The notes below the pieces were generated by a model. That model was not told the DNA's origin and ran no database searches. It was given only the letters and a program-made list of their open reading frames with translations. A stretch of DNA of 64,000 nucleotides from DATIRA01 sp963766505 (GTDB lineage: Bacteria; Pseudomonadota; Gammaproteobacteria; Steroidobacterales; Steroidobacteraceae): assembly GCA_963766505.1 (NCBI GenBank), contig CAVYAL010000010.1, positions 62,001 to 126,000 on the forward strand. The letters are read 5' to 3'. Of the stretch, positions 1 to 8,493 are shown piece by piece; the stretch's first letter is position 1; each line of letters opens with the position of its first letter. Position numbers and translations under genes: made by a program.

Positions 1-144
1 CACGACGCGGTCGGCGTCGATCCCGTGGCGCTCGCGATCGCCGCCGGCGTGCTGCTGCTGCTGCGCTCGCCGCTGGGACTGCCCTGGATCCTGGCGCTGG
101 CGGCGGGTGCCGGGCTGGCCTGTCAGCTGCTGGGCCTGGCTTGA
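1..144 (+). CDS. C-terminal end of an integral membrane protein, possibly ChrA-type chromate transporter (partial)
   Basis: The first 47 codons of the window are open in frame 1 and end in TGA at 142-144. The peptide is almost entirely hydrophobic, with two probable membrane segments (a run of Leu after an AIAAGV stretch, and a WILALAAGAG stretch) separated by a short RSPLGLP turn. This resembles the tail of chromate transporter (ChrA) proteins, but too little is present to be sure. The start lies outside the window. It is convergent with the next gene, 19 bases away. Confidence 0.45.
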   Translation, partial: HDAVGVDPVALAIAAGVLLLLRSPLGLPWILALAAGAGLACQLLGLA

Positions 145-163
145 ACGAGCCGGCCCGTGCGTT

Positions 164-814
164 CTACTGCGACTCCTCGAGCAGCGCGTCGATGCGTGCG
201 GCGAAATCCGCGTAGGGCTTCGCGCCGGAGAACTGCTCGCCGATGAACTGCCCGTCCACCAGGCGGCCGAGCACGAAGCTGGGCGTCGAGGCGATACCCT
301 GCGCCCGGGCGACTCTCGCCTCCTGCTCGACCGCGGCTGACTTTCGCGGGTCGGCGCGACAATTCGAAAATTCGGCTTGGTCCAGCCCCAGCCGTTCGGC
401 GAGCTCGTCGTAGGGTTCCTGGCCCAGCCTGCCCTGGAGGCGGAACAGCGACTCCCGGTACTCCCAGTAACGGCCCTGTTCCCCTGCGCAGCGCGATGCG
501 ATCGCGGCGGGCATCGCAAAGGGATGGAAACTGAGCGGCAGGTCGCGGGATGCGTAGCGCAGCTTGCCGGTGTCGACGTAGTCGCGCTTGAGCTGGGGGA
601 AGGTCTGCAGCGCGAAACGCGCGCAGTACGGGCACTGCAGGTCGGTGAACTCGATCAGCGTCACCGGTGCGTCCTCCCGGCCGAGGACACGGTAGTCGGA
701 GCCCTCTGGCGGCTTGCCGTCCGGCCCCGGACGATCTGCCGCCTGCTGCGCAGCGCAGCCTGCCAGCAGCATGGCCGCTGCAACGATGGATGCGAGGCGC
801 CGCAGGAAGTGCAT
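164..814 (-). CDS. DsbA/DsbG-like thioredoxin-fold lipoprotein
   Basis: A 216-residue periplasmic thiol-disulfide oxidoreductase-like protein. It begins with a lipoprotein signal (hydrophobic stretch then LLAGC, lipidated Cys about residue 20), followed by a thioredoxin fold with the redox pair CPYC at about 61-64 and a cis-Pro loop (STPSF) near the C-terminus, so it should be redox active. I chose the ATG at 812-814 because it places the signal peptide at the N-terminus; an upstream start would add 21 Arg-rich residues. It is divergent from gloA over about 125 bases that must hold both promoters. Family: DSBA-like/Thioredoxin_4. The substrate is unknown. Confidence 0.85.
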   Translation of the reverse strand: MHFLRRLASIVAAAMLLAGCAAQQAADRPGPDGKPPEGSDYRVLGREDAPVTLIEFTDLQCPYCARFALQTFPQLKRDYVDTGKLRYASRDLPLSFHPFAMPAAIASRCAGEQGRYWEYRESLFRLQGRLGQEPYDELAERLGLDQAEFSNCRADPRKSAAVEQEARVARAQGIASTPSFVLGRLVDGQFIGEQFSGAKPYADFAARIDALLEESQ

Positions 815-939
815 GTCGGTTCTTCGCCTTGGTCGGGGAGCGCAGGTTGCCCGCCCGGATCTCGCGTGGGCAAGCACCGGGCGCGAAATCTGCGACAGGG
901 GATTAACATCGGAGCCGGGCCGCGAAAGGAGAACCCTCG

Positions 940-1359
940 ATGAAATACCTGCACACGATGGTGCGCGTGACGGACCTGGAGCGATCGCTGGCCTTCTACT
1001 GCGACGCGCTCGGACTGCGCGAGCTGCGACGCTATGACAGCGAAAAGGGCAGGTACACGCTCGTGTTCCTCGCGGCGCCCGGCGACGACCAGGCGCAGGT
1101 GGAGCTGACCTACAACTGGGATCCAGAGCAGTACACGATCGGCCGGGCGTTCGGGCACCTGGCCTATGCGGTCGACGACATCTACCTCGCCTGCAAGCGG
1201 CTGCAGGAGCATGGCGTGACGATCAACCGGCCGCCGCGCGATGGCCGCATGGCCTTCGTCCGTTCGCCGGATGGCATCTCGATCGAGTTGCTGCAGCAGG
1301 GGGAGCCGCTGCCGCAGCGCGAGCCCTGGCAGAGCATGCCGAACACCGGCAGCTGGTGA
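940..1359 (+). CDS. gloA: lactoylglutathione lyase (glyoxalase I)
   Basis: A 139-residue single-domain glyoxalase I, which isomerises the methylglyoxal-glutathione hemithioacetal to S-D-lactoylglutathione in the cytoplasm. The four metal ligands expected of the Ni-type bacterial enzyme are at H5, E55, H73 and E116, almost the E. coli positions. The N-terminus MKYLHTMVRV is typical, and the ATG is preceded by an AAAGGAG ribosome site. Length matches the family. It stands alone, divergent from the DsbA-like gene and convergent with murB. Confidence 0.95.
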   Translation: MKYLHTMVRVTDLERSLAFYCDALGLRELRRYDSEKGRYTLVFLAAPGDDQAQVELTYNWDPEQYTIGRAFGHLAYAVDDIYLACKRLQEHGVTINRPPRDGRMAFVRSPDGISIELLQQGEPLPQREPWQSMPNTGSW

Positions 1360-1377
1360 GCCGGCGAATCCCGGCGC

Positions 1378-2415
1378 TCAGAATTCCTCGCCGACGATCC
1401 GCGGTTCCGGCTCCAGCCGAACCGAGAACCGCTCGCTGACCGAGGCTGCGACGCGCCGGGCCAGGTCGAGCAGCTCGCGACCGGTGGCCGTGCCGTGGTT
1501 GACGAGCACGAGCGCATGTTGCCTGGAAACGCCGGCATCCCCTTCGCGGTAGCCGCGCCAGCCGCAGGCCTCGATCAGCCACGCCGCGGAGAGTTTGCGC
1601 AGGCCCGGGGCGGCCGGGAATACCGGCATCGCCGGATGCTCGGCGTCGAGGCTCCCGGCCAGCGATTCGGAAACAACCGGGTTCTTGAAGAAGCTGCCAG
1701 CATTGCCGACCGTCGCCGGATCCGGGAGCTTGCGCCGCCTCAGCCGGCGCACGGCCTCGGCGATCGCCCGCGGGTCGGGCTCGCCCGTGCCGCCGGCGGC
1801 CAGCTCCTCGCGCAGGCCCGGGTAATCGAGCCGCGGTTCGCGCCGACGCGGCAGCCGGAACTCGACCGCGGTCACCACCCAGCGTCCCGGCTGTTGCCTG
1901 AAGATGCTGTCCCGGTAGCCGAATCCGCAGTCCGCACGCTGGAGCCGCCGGAAGCTTCCGCCGCTTCGGTCCCAGGCCTCGACGCATTCGATGAACTCGC
2001 TGATCTCCACGCCGTAGGCGCCGATGTTCTGGATCGGTGCGGCCCCGACCAGGCCCGGAATCAGCGCCAGGTTCTCGAGCCCTGCGAATCCGAGCGCCAG
2101 CGTTCGCTCGACCATCTCGTCCCACACGAGCCCCGCTTCGGCCCGCAGCAGCCCACCCTCGCCATCCTGCTCGATCAGGTCCAGCGAAGCGAAGCCGGGC
2201 CTCAGCACGAGTCCTGCGAAATCCCCGGCGAACAGCACGTTGCTGCCCTGGCCCAGGACCAGGTGCGGCAAAGAGGACCCCGGTTGCGAGCCGAGTACTG
2301 CGGGGACCGCCTCCGCCGCGGAGACGGTGGCCAGCCAGGCGGCCCGCGCGGCCACGCGGAACGTGTTGTACGGCTGCAGCGAGGCGTTCTCCCGCAGCGT
2401 GTAGGCTTCGCTCAT
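1378..2415 (-). CDS. murB: UDP-N-acetylenolpyruvoylglucosamine reductase
   Basis: A 345-residue FAD-dependent reductase that completes UDP-MurNAc synthesis in the peptidoglycan pathway. The N-terminal YNTFRV motif, the FAD-binding GQGSNVL segment, the GAAPIQNIGAYGVE motif, the GYRDSIFR loop, the active-site Ser in NAGSFFKNP and a C-terminal Glu (LEPEPRIVGEEF) are all visible. Length and the GYRDSIF insertion mark the type I (E. coli) form. It is divergent from the glutamine synthetase-family gene; 147 bases lie between the starts. Confidence 0.96.
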   Translation of the reverse strand: MSEAYTLRENASLQPYNTFRVAARAAWLATVSAAEAVPAVLGSQPGSSLPHLVLGQGSNVLFAGDFAGLVLRPGFASLDLIEQDGEGGLLRAEAGLVWDEMVERTLALGFAGLENLALIPGLVGAAPIQNIGAYGVEISEFIECVEAWDRSGGSFRRLQRADCGFGYRDSIFRQQPGRWVVTAVEFRLPRRREPRLDYPGLREELAAGGTGEPDPRAIAEAVRRLRRRKLPDPATVGNAGSFFKNPVVSESLAGSLDAEHPAMPVFPAAPGLRKLSAAWLIEACGWRGYREGDAGVSRQHALVLVNHGTATGRELLDLARRVAASVSERFSVRLEPEPRIVGEEF

Positions 2416-2562
2416 CGGACTTCTGGCTCGGCGGCCGCGAGGCGCAGCACGCTAAGGCAGTGTGCGGCAGTGATCAAGTGCAGCGCCCGACGGCGGCGGC
2501 GACCGCAGGGTTCGGGCACACTGGTGCCACTGCCTGGACGCAGGCTTGGATGAGGCCGTCGG

Positions 2563-3948
2563 ATGAACCATAGGAACACATCGCGCGCGCAGGTGGCCGA
2601 GCTCGACGAGGCTCGGCATTTCCTCGCCGGGCACGCGGACATCGAGGCCGTGCAGCTCGTCATCACCGACTGCAACGGCGTCGGCCGCGGCAAGAACATC
2701 GCGCGCAGCGAGCTCGAGGCGCTCTACACCCACGGCCGCAACGTCGCCGGCTCGATCCTCGCGCTGGATGTCACCGGCGAGGACACCCCGGAAACCGGCC
2801 TGGTCTGGGACGTCGGCGACGCGGACCAGGTCTGCAGGCCGGTGCCTCGCTCGCTGGTGCGAACACCCTGGCTCGAGCGGCCGACAGCACAGGTACTGGG
2901 CAGCATGTACGGGCTCGACGGGCGCCCCGCGAGCGCGGATCCGCGCCACGCGCTGGCCCGGATCGTGGACCGGCTGGCCGAGCGGGGCCTGACGCCGGTG
3001 ATCGCAGTCGAATACGAGTTTTACCTGCTGCAGCGCGGGCCGGATGGGCGGCTGCTGCCGGCCGCCGGACTGAGGAGTGGCTTGCGCCGCGAGCGCATCG
3101 ACGCGTACGAGCTGGGGCGGCTCGACGAGATGGCGCCGTTGTTCGACGAACTCTACGAGGTGGCAAAGGTCCAGCAGCTGCCGCTGCGGACGCTGATGAC
3201 CGAATACGCTCCCGGGCAGTTCGAGATCACGCTCGAGCACCGGCCCGATGCGCTCAGGGCCGCGGACGAGGCGCTGATGTTCAAGCGGGCCGTCAAGGGC
3301 GTGGCGGCCAGGCACGGCTGCGTCGCCTGCTTCATGGCGAAGCCATTCGAGAGCAGCGCCGGCACCGGCATGCACCTGCACGCGAGCCTGGCGGATCGCG
3401 AGGGCCGCAACGTGTTCGCCGCCGAAGATCCGGCCGGCACCGAGTTGCTGCGGCACGCGATCGGCGGGCTGCGCGAGACGATGGCGGAGTCGATGCTGCT
3501 GTTCGCCCCTCATGCGAATTCCTACCGTCGTTTCAGGAAGATGAGTTACGCGCCGGTCAGTACGCGCTGGGGCATCAACAACCGCACCGTGAGCCTGCGT
3601 GTGCCGGCAGGACCTGCCACGAGCCGCCACCTCGAGCATCGGGCGCCGGGCGCGGATGCAAACCCCTATCTCGTGGCGGCCGTCGTGCTGGCGGGCATGC
3701 TCGCGGGCATCGAGCGCGGCATCGATCCCGGACCGCCGGTCACGGGCAATGGCTATGAGCGCGTGGCGGTCGACCTGCCGACGCGCTGGCACGAGTCTCT
3801 GGCGCGCGCAGCGGATTCCCGCTTCCTGGAGGACGCGCTCGGCGCGGAGTTCCTGAGCGTGCTGCTCGCGGTGAAGCGGCAGGAGTTCGAGAAGTTCACG
3901 GCGCTGGTCAGCAACCGCGACTATGAGTGGTACCTGGACACGGTGTGA
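2563..3948 (+). CDS. glutamine synthetase family protein (PuuA-like gamma-glutamyl ligase)
   Basis: A 461-residue enzyme with the full glutamine synthetase fold: an N-terminal beta-grasp region (VITDCNGVGRGK), the ATP/metal motif YEFYLL, the GTGMHLHASL loop and the NNRTVSLRVP substrate region. The absence of an adenylylation Tyr loop, the length, and motifs such as FKRAVKGVAARHG place it with the PuuA/GlnA3-like gamma-glutamylpolyamine synthetases rather than GlnA itself. Exact substrate (putrescine, another amine or an amino acid) cannot be read from sequence. It is monocistronic, with no other polyamine-degradation gene beside it. Confidence 0.88.
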   Translation: MNHRNTSRAQVAELDEARHFLAGHADIEAVQLVITDCNGVGRGKNIARSELEALYTHGRNVAGSILALDVTGEDTPETGLVWDVGDADQVCRPVPRSLVRTPWLERPTAQVLGSMYGLDGRPASADPRHALARIVDRLAERGLTPVIAVEYEFYLLQRGPDGRLLPAAGLRSGLRRERIDAYELGRLDEMAPLFDELYEVAKVQQLPLRTLMTEYAPGQFEITLEHRPDALRAADEALMFKRAVKGVAARHGCVACFMAKPFESSAGTGMHLHASLADREGRNVFAAEDPAGTELLRHAIGGLRETMAESMLLFAPHANSYRRFRKMSYAPVSTRWGINNRTVSLRVPAGPATSRHLEHRAPGADANPYLVAAVVLAGMLAGIERGIDPGPPVTGNGYERVAVDLPTRWHESLARAADSRFLEDALGAEFLSVLLAVKRQEFEKFTALVSNRDYEWYLDTV

Positions 3949-4160
3949 GCGGCACGACATAAGACGCGCGCTCGACGCAGGGAGCATTAAGTCAGGTAAA
4001 TGCAGGGTTTTGTGAGAGTTGAATCAACGTGGATGGCGGGTGCTTCGAGCAGAATCTCCGGGCCCAAGTTCTGCAGTACCCGAGGTCACCAACCGTGCCA
4101 CGTCCAGCCCATCGCACCGCCGCGCGCAGCGCAAGAGTATCCAGCCGGAGGTCGTTCCCA

Positions 4161-4847
4161 GTGACAGTTCACCTGCGCAGGATGTACGTCGATTGCCGCT
4201 TCGGTCAGCTGCACCTGCACACGGCGTTCCCCTCGAGCGGGGGCTTCGATGAATTGACGCCGCTCGTCTGCGTGCCGTCGACGCCGGGCACCGGGCGCGC
4301 ATTCCGTCCCCTGCTCGCTGATCTTGGCAAGGACCGCAGCGTCTATGCGCTCGACCTGCCGGGGTGCGGAGAGTCGGACGCGCCCGACAAGGCGCCGGGC
4401 ATCACGGACTATGCCGCGGCGATGGTTGACCTGCTCGACACGTTGAGGCTGCGCCAGGTGGACGTGCTCGGTTACCACGCCGGTTCCTTCGCCGCGGTCG
4501 AGTTCGCGCTCGCGCGGCCGCAGCAGGTGCGCAAGCTCGTGCTGGTGGGCGTCCCGGTGCTGGACGCGAAACAGAGGGAATCCGCCCAGGCGCGGCCGCT
4601 GCCGGCCGGGCCGGCGCGGGACATCGCACAGGCCGCGACCACTTATCCTGCCGGGGAGCGCCTGCCGCTGGTTCGCCAGCCGGTGCTGGTGCTGCGGCCC
4701 AGGGACGAGCTGTGGGATGCGACGGCGCGCAGCGACGCGCTGCTGCACGAGGCGCAGCGCGTCGATCTGCCGGAAGGCGAGTCGGCGCTCGGCTTGCAGG
4801 GCAGCGCCAACGTGGTGCTCTACACCCGCGACTTCCTCGATCGCTGA
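4161..4847 (+). CDS. alpha/beta-hydrolase fold protein with a non-serine nucleophile elbow
   Basis: A 228-residue protein from a GTG start at 4161, chosen because GGAGGT at 4147-4152 sits at ideal distance. The alpha/beta-hydrolase core is clear (PSTPGTGRAFRPLL oxyanion region, ALDLPGCGESDAP, VDVLGYHAGSFAAVEFA), but the nucleophile elbow reads G-Y-H-A-G instead of G-x-S-x-G, and I see no His at the usual C-terminal position. It is therefore unlikely to be a classical serine hydrolase; some family members share the GYHxG elbow. Roughly 210 bases with no recognisable gene separate it from the glutamine synthetase-family gene. Confidence 0.75.
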   Translation: MTVHLRRMYVDCRFGQLHLHTAFPSSGGFDELTPLVCVPSTPGTGRAFRPLLADLGKDRSVYALDLPGCGESDAPDKAPGITDYAAAMVDLLDTLRLRQVDVLGYHAGSFAAVEFALARPQQVRKLVLVGVPVLDAKQRESAQARPLPAGPARDIAQAATTYPAGERLPLVRQPVLVLRPRDELWDATARSDALLHEAQRVDLPEGESALGLQGSANVVLYTRDFLDR

Positions 4848-4871
4848 GCGGCGACCAGCAGCCGCATCGGC

Positions 4872-5303
4872 TCAGGCCAGCCGGTACCAGGCGTAGGAGC
4901 AGAGCAACCCGATCGCGAGAGAACTGACCAGCCAGTCGATCGCGTGCACGCGCAGCGAGTGCCGGGGAAGCTGCACGCGCATCCCCAGCGTGGCCAGCGC
5001 AGGCAGCGCCGCGCCCGTCCAGCACAGCAGGCCGAACAGCGCGCCGATGACCGGCCAGGGCGCGCGCAGCACTGCAATCAGGCCCCAGCCCAGCCAGAAC
5101 AGGAATCCGAGCGCGGCCCCGGAAACGGCGCGCAGCAGGACACTCGCCACGAGTCGCCGGAGGTTCTCGGCCTGCCAGCCGGACGGATTCTCCTGCGCTG
5201 CGGCCGCCAGCCACGGCGTCGAGACGAGTCCGCTCCACAGGACGCCGAACAGCCCCCCGCTCAGGCCTGCAAGCACGCTCATCAGAAGTTCGATTCGGGA
5301 CAC
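4872..5303 (-). CDS. hypothetical membrane protein with about four membrane segments
   Basis: A 143-residue protein with hydrophobic segments at roughly residues 7-25, 52-72, 78-104 and 122-140, the last three separated by short basic loops. I recognise no domain. The TGA lies 22 bases from the end of the alpha/beta-hydrolase gene (convergent), and the start faces ilvA across about 130 bases. The coding frame is intact and its base usage matches its neighbours, so it is probably a real inner-membrane protein of unknown role. Confidence 0.7.
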   Translation of the reverse strand: MSRIELLMSVLAGLSGGLFGVLWSGLVSTPWLAAAAQENPSGWQAENLRRLVASVLLRAVSGAALGFLFWLGWGLIAVLRAPWPVIGALFGLLCWTGAALPALATLGMRVQLPRHSLRVHAIDWLVSSLAIGLLCSYAWYRLA

Positions 5304-5432
5304 TGTGCCGGGGGTGAGTGCTGCGCGGGAGGGCGCGAATTATGCGGGGCGCGCCGGCAAAACAGAAGCGAAGCACCCGGACCGGCCGGCTGCATTCCTG
5401 CTAACTTAGCCGCCGGTCCCTGCGGAAGCACC

Positions 5433-6950
5433 ATGCAAGAAAGCTACATCGAACGGATCCTGAAGGCCCGGGTCTACGAGGTCGCGATCGAGTCCCCGCT
5501 CGAGGAAGCGCCGCGGCTGTCCCGTCGGCTGGACAACCGCATCCTCTTCAAGCGCGAGGATCTGCAGCCGGTCTTCTCGTTCAAGCTGCGCGGCGCATAC
5601 AACAAGATCGCGCACCTCTCGGACACGGTTGCGCGCCGCGGCGTGATCTGCGCGTCCGCGGGCAACCACGCGCAGGGCGTAGCGCTGGCGGCCGGTCGGC
5701 GCGGCATACCCGCGATCATCGTGATGCCGCAGACCACGCCGAGCATCAAGGTGCAGGCCGTGCTCGACCTCGGCGGCGAGGTGGTGCTGCGCGGCGACGA
5801 CTTCGACCACGCCTACGAGCATGCGGTCGATCTCGCGCGGCAGCGGAACCTGACCTTCATCCACCCGTTCGACGATCCGGACGTGATCGCGGGGCAGGGC
5901 ACGATCGGCATGGAGATACTGCGCCAGCACCCTGGAGCGATCGACGCGATCTTCGTGCCGATCGGCGGCGGTGGCCTGGTAGCCGGCATCGCGACCTACG
6001 TGAAGTCGCTGTACCCGGGCATCCGGATAGTCGGCGTCGAGCCCGAGGATGCGGCCAGCATGTACGAGTCGCTGCAGGCCGGAGAGCGAGTGACACTGGA
6101 GCGGGTCGGCATCTTCGCGGACGGCGTCGCGGTGCGGCGCGTCGGCGAGGAGACTTTCCGTCTCGCCCGCAAGTACGTGGACGAGGTGCTGCTGGTCACG
6201 ACCGACGAGATCTGCGCCGCGATCCAGGACATCTTCGAGGACAACCGCACGATCGCGGAGCCGGCCGGCGCGCTCGCGGTCGCCGGCATCAAGAAGTACG
6301 TCTCGCGCGAGCAGTGCCGGGAGCGCACGCTGATAGCACTGAACTGCGGCGCCAACATGAATTTCGACCGGCTGCGGCACGTGGCCGAGCGTGCCGACAT
6401 CGGCGCGGAGCGCGAGGCGCTGTTCGCGGTGGAGATCCCCGAGCAGCCCGGGAGCTTCCTGCGTTTCTGCCGGCTGCTGGGTCGCCGCGGCGTCACCGAG
6501 TTCAACTACCGCTACGAGGATCCCGCTGCGGCGCGGATCTTCGTCGGCATCTCGCTGCACGAGGGCCGGCGCGAGAAGGAGCAGCTGCTCGAGACGGTGG
6601 CCACCGACGGCTACCGGGTGCTGGACCTCAGCGACAACGAGATGGCCAAGCTGCACGCGCGCTACATGGTCGGCGGGCATGCCCGCGGCCTCGAGCACGA
6701 GCGGCTGTTCAGGTTCGAGTTCCCGGAGCGCCCGGGGGCGCTGCTGAAGTTCCTGGAGGCGGTCGGCTCGCAGTGGAACATCAGCCTGTTCCATTATCGC
6801 AACCACGGCTCGGACTACGGCCGGGTGCTCGCAGGCGTCCAGGTGCCGCCCGAGGACGCCGACGAGTTCTCGCGCCATCTCAGCGATCTGCAGTACGCGT
6901 ACACCGAGGAAACGCAGAACCCGGTCTACCGGATGTTCCTCAGCACCTGA
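5433..6950 (+). CDS. ilvA: threonine dehydratase (biosynthetic, two ACT-like domains)
   Basis: A 505-residue PLP enzyme that deaminates threonine to 2-oxobutyrate, the first step of isoleucine synthesis. The PLP lysine is in SFKLRGAYNK, the phosphate loop in GGGGLVAGI, and SAGNHAQGVA is the substrate loop. After residue ~320 come two tandem ACT-like regulatory domains, starting near FAVEIPEQPGSF and FRFEFPERPGAL, the pattern of the isoleucine-inhibited biosynthetic enzyme. The frame is open 489 bases upstream, but homology begins at MQESYIERIL, so the ATG at 5433 is used. Confidence 0.96.
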   Translation: MQESYIERILKARVYEVAIESPLEEAPRLSRRLDNRILFKREDLQPVFSFKLRGAYNKIAHLSDTVARRGVICASAGNHAQGVALAAGRRGIPAIIVMPQTTPSIKVQAVLDLGGEVVLRGDDFDHAYEHAVDLARQRNLTFIHPFDDPDVIAGQGTIGMEILRQHPGAIDAIFVPIGGGGLVAGIATYVKSLYPGIRIVGVEPEDAASMYESLQAGERVTLERVGIFADGVAVRRVGEETFRLARKYVDEVLLVTTDEICAAIQDIFEDNRTIAEPAGALAVAGIKKYVSREQCRERTLIALNCGANMNFDRLRHVAERADIGAEREALFAVEIPEQPGSFLRFCRLLGRRGVTEFNYRYEDPAAARIFVGISLHEGRREKEQLLETVATDGYRVLDLSDNEMAKLHARYMVGGHARGLEHERLFRFEFPERPGALLKFLEAVGSQWNISLFHYRNHGSDYGRVLAGVQVPPEDADEFSRHLSDLQYAYTEETQNPVYRMFLST

Positions 6951-7110
6951 ACTGCAGCCTGCCGCGCGGGGAGGGATCGATGGCGCGGAGGATCACCGGC
7001 CGCACGCGCCGTTGCCGGGTTGCCGGCGCCGGGGGCACAGACGGGCCGCGTGGACTCCGTCGCGATGCTGCTCAGGAACGGCCAGGCTCGTAACCTTGTT
7101 GCCTCGCGGT

Positions 7111-7860
7111 TCAGCGCGAGGGCAGCAACCGGACGCGGGCGCGCGGTGCCACGGCGTTCACGAATTCCCCGAACACCCGGTCGCTGAGCGGCTGCGCCTG
7201 CGGCAGGTGACGTCGCGTCTCGCGGCGGATGTGCGCAATCCGCCTTACGCTCCAGTGCCGCTCGATCTCGCTGCGTCCGCCGGCCGAGACGAGCCAGCGC
7301 TCGATCAGCGCCGCATCCGCCTCGAGGTGAAACTGCAATCCCCAGGCATGATCGCCGATGCGGTAGGCCTGGTTGCGGCAGTGTCGCGTCCAGGCCAGGT
7401 GCACCGCGCCCGGCGGCAGCTGGCAGGTGTAGGCGTGCCACTGGAAGACGTAGTTGGGCCGCTTCTCGAAGTGGCGGAACAGCCGGTCCTCGTGCGCGGC
7501 GGCGAGCGTGTGCAGCCGGTACCAGCCTATCTCCGGCACCGGGTTGGGATGCACGTCGGCGCCCATCGCGGCCGCCAGCAGCTGTGCGCCGAGGCAGATG
7601 CCCAGCACGGGTTTCCCCGCGTCCACGGCCTCGCGGATCACGGCCATCTCCGTGAGCAGGTGGGGATGCAACTCGGCCTGGTCGACGTTCATCGGCCCGC
7701 CGAGCACGACGATCCCGTCGTAACGGCGGGCGTCCGGCTCCGCCTGAGGCTCGCGGCCAAAATTCACGTAGCGGATGCGGAAGCCGCAGTCGCGCAGCAA
7801 CGGATCGAGGTGTCCGAGCGGCTCGGTGGCGACGTGCTGTAGTACTAGGATCTTGCGCAT
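7111..7860 (-). CDS. class I glutamine amidotransferase (GATase1, GuaA-like domain)
   Basis: A 249-residue stand-alone glutaminase domain. The nucleophile elbow GICLGAQLL gives Cys89, and the His-x-Glu dyad is in QFHLEAD (H178, E180), so the triad is complete. Such proteins transfer ammonia from glutamine or act as gamma-glutamyl hydrolases; no synthetase partner is nearby, so the acceptor is unknown. I used the ATG at 7858-7860 (MRKILVLQH) because the longer frame adds only an Arg-rich tail. The 160 bases between this stop and ilvA hold no gene or obvious hairpin. Confidence 0.9.
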   Translation of the reverse strand: MRKILVLQHVATEPLGHLDPLLRDCGFRIRYVNFGREPQAEPDARRYDGIVVLGGPMNVDQAELHPHLLTEMAVIREAVDAGKPVLGICLGAQLLAAAMGADVHPNPVPEIGWYRLHTLAAAHEDRLFRHFEKRPNYVFQWHAYTCQLPPGAVHLAWTRHCRNQAYRIGDHAWGLQFHLEADAALIERWLVSAGGRSEIERHWSVRRIAHIRRETRRHLPQAQPLSDRVFGEFVNAVAPRARVRLLPSR

Positions 7861-8006
7861 GCAGGTGGTCTGGCGGCGTCGGCGCGGGACTATACCGTGG
7901 ACGCTCGATTGCCTCACGTAGTCACCGGGCGCAAACTGCGGCTGCTGTGACGGGACCCGTCAGCCGGCGTCCCGAAAACTTTCTGAGCATCAGTAGGGGG
8001 ATCGAA

Positions 8007-8468
8007 ATGAACGCCAAGCTGATCCTGCTGGGTGGCATTGCGTGGTACGCGACGGCGTGGGTGGTGTCGATGGCGACCGCGAGCTTCATCCACGAAGGCG
8101 TGCTGGCCGACGACTACCTCGCCACGGCCGCTTTCTGGCGACCTGAACTGATGCAGGATCCGCCCGACATGGCTGCGCTGATGCCGCGCTGGCTCACGAC
8201 GGGCCTGGTGTCTGCCTTCCTGACCGCAATGGTCTACGGCTGGCTGCGCCCGGCGTTCACCGGGCCCGGCTGGCTCAAGGGCATCAAGTTCGGCCTGGTC
8301 GCGCTGATACTGCACGGCTGCTTCATGATGGGATGGTCGGGAGTCTTCGGCCTGCCGGACCACATCTGGGCCTGGTGGTGGGTGGAATCAGCGCTGTATT
8401 TCGTGGCCGCCGGCGCGGCGCTGGGCTGGGTCGCGGACCGGTTCGCCCCGTTGAGGCACGGCTACTGA
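8007..8468 (+). CDS. hypothetical four-helix membrane protein
   Basis: A 153-residue protein with probable membrane helices at about 4-24, 66-84, 92-113 and 121-144. The ATG at 8007 follows a GTAGGGGGATCG ribosome site. I recognise no named family; its size and layout resemble small DUF1761-type membrane proteins but I see no decisive motif. It is divergent from the glutamine amidotransferase gene and 25 bases before an alpha/beta hydrolase on the same strand, so the two may be cotranscribed. Confidence 0.75.
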   Translation: MNAKLILLGGIAWYATAWVVSMATASFIHEGVLADDYLATAAFWRPELMQDPPDMAALMPRWLTTGLVSAFLTAMVYGWLRPAFTGPGWLKGIKFGLVALILHGCFMMGWSGVFGLPDHIWAWWWVESALYFVAAGAALGWVADRFAPLRHGY

Positions 8469-8493
8469 GAGAGCCGGCGCCGAAGAGGATTCG

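Noticed and set aside
3949..4160. Small gene starting at 4029 upstream of the hydrolase domain
   Set aside because: The N-terminal extension is Arg/Ser/Pro-rich without family similarity, and a strong ribosome site precedes the GTG at 4161.
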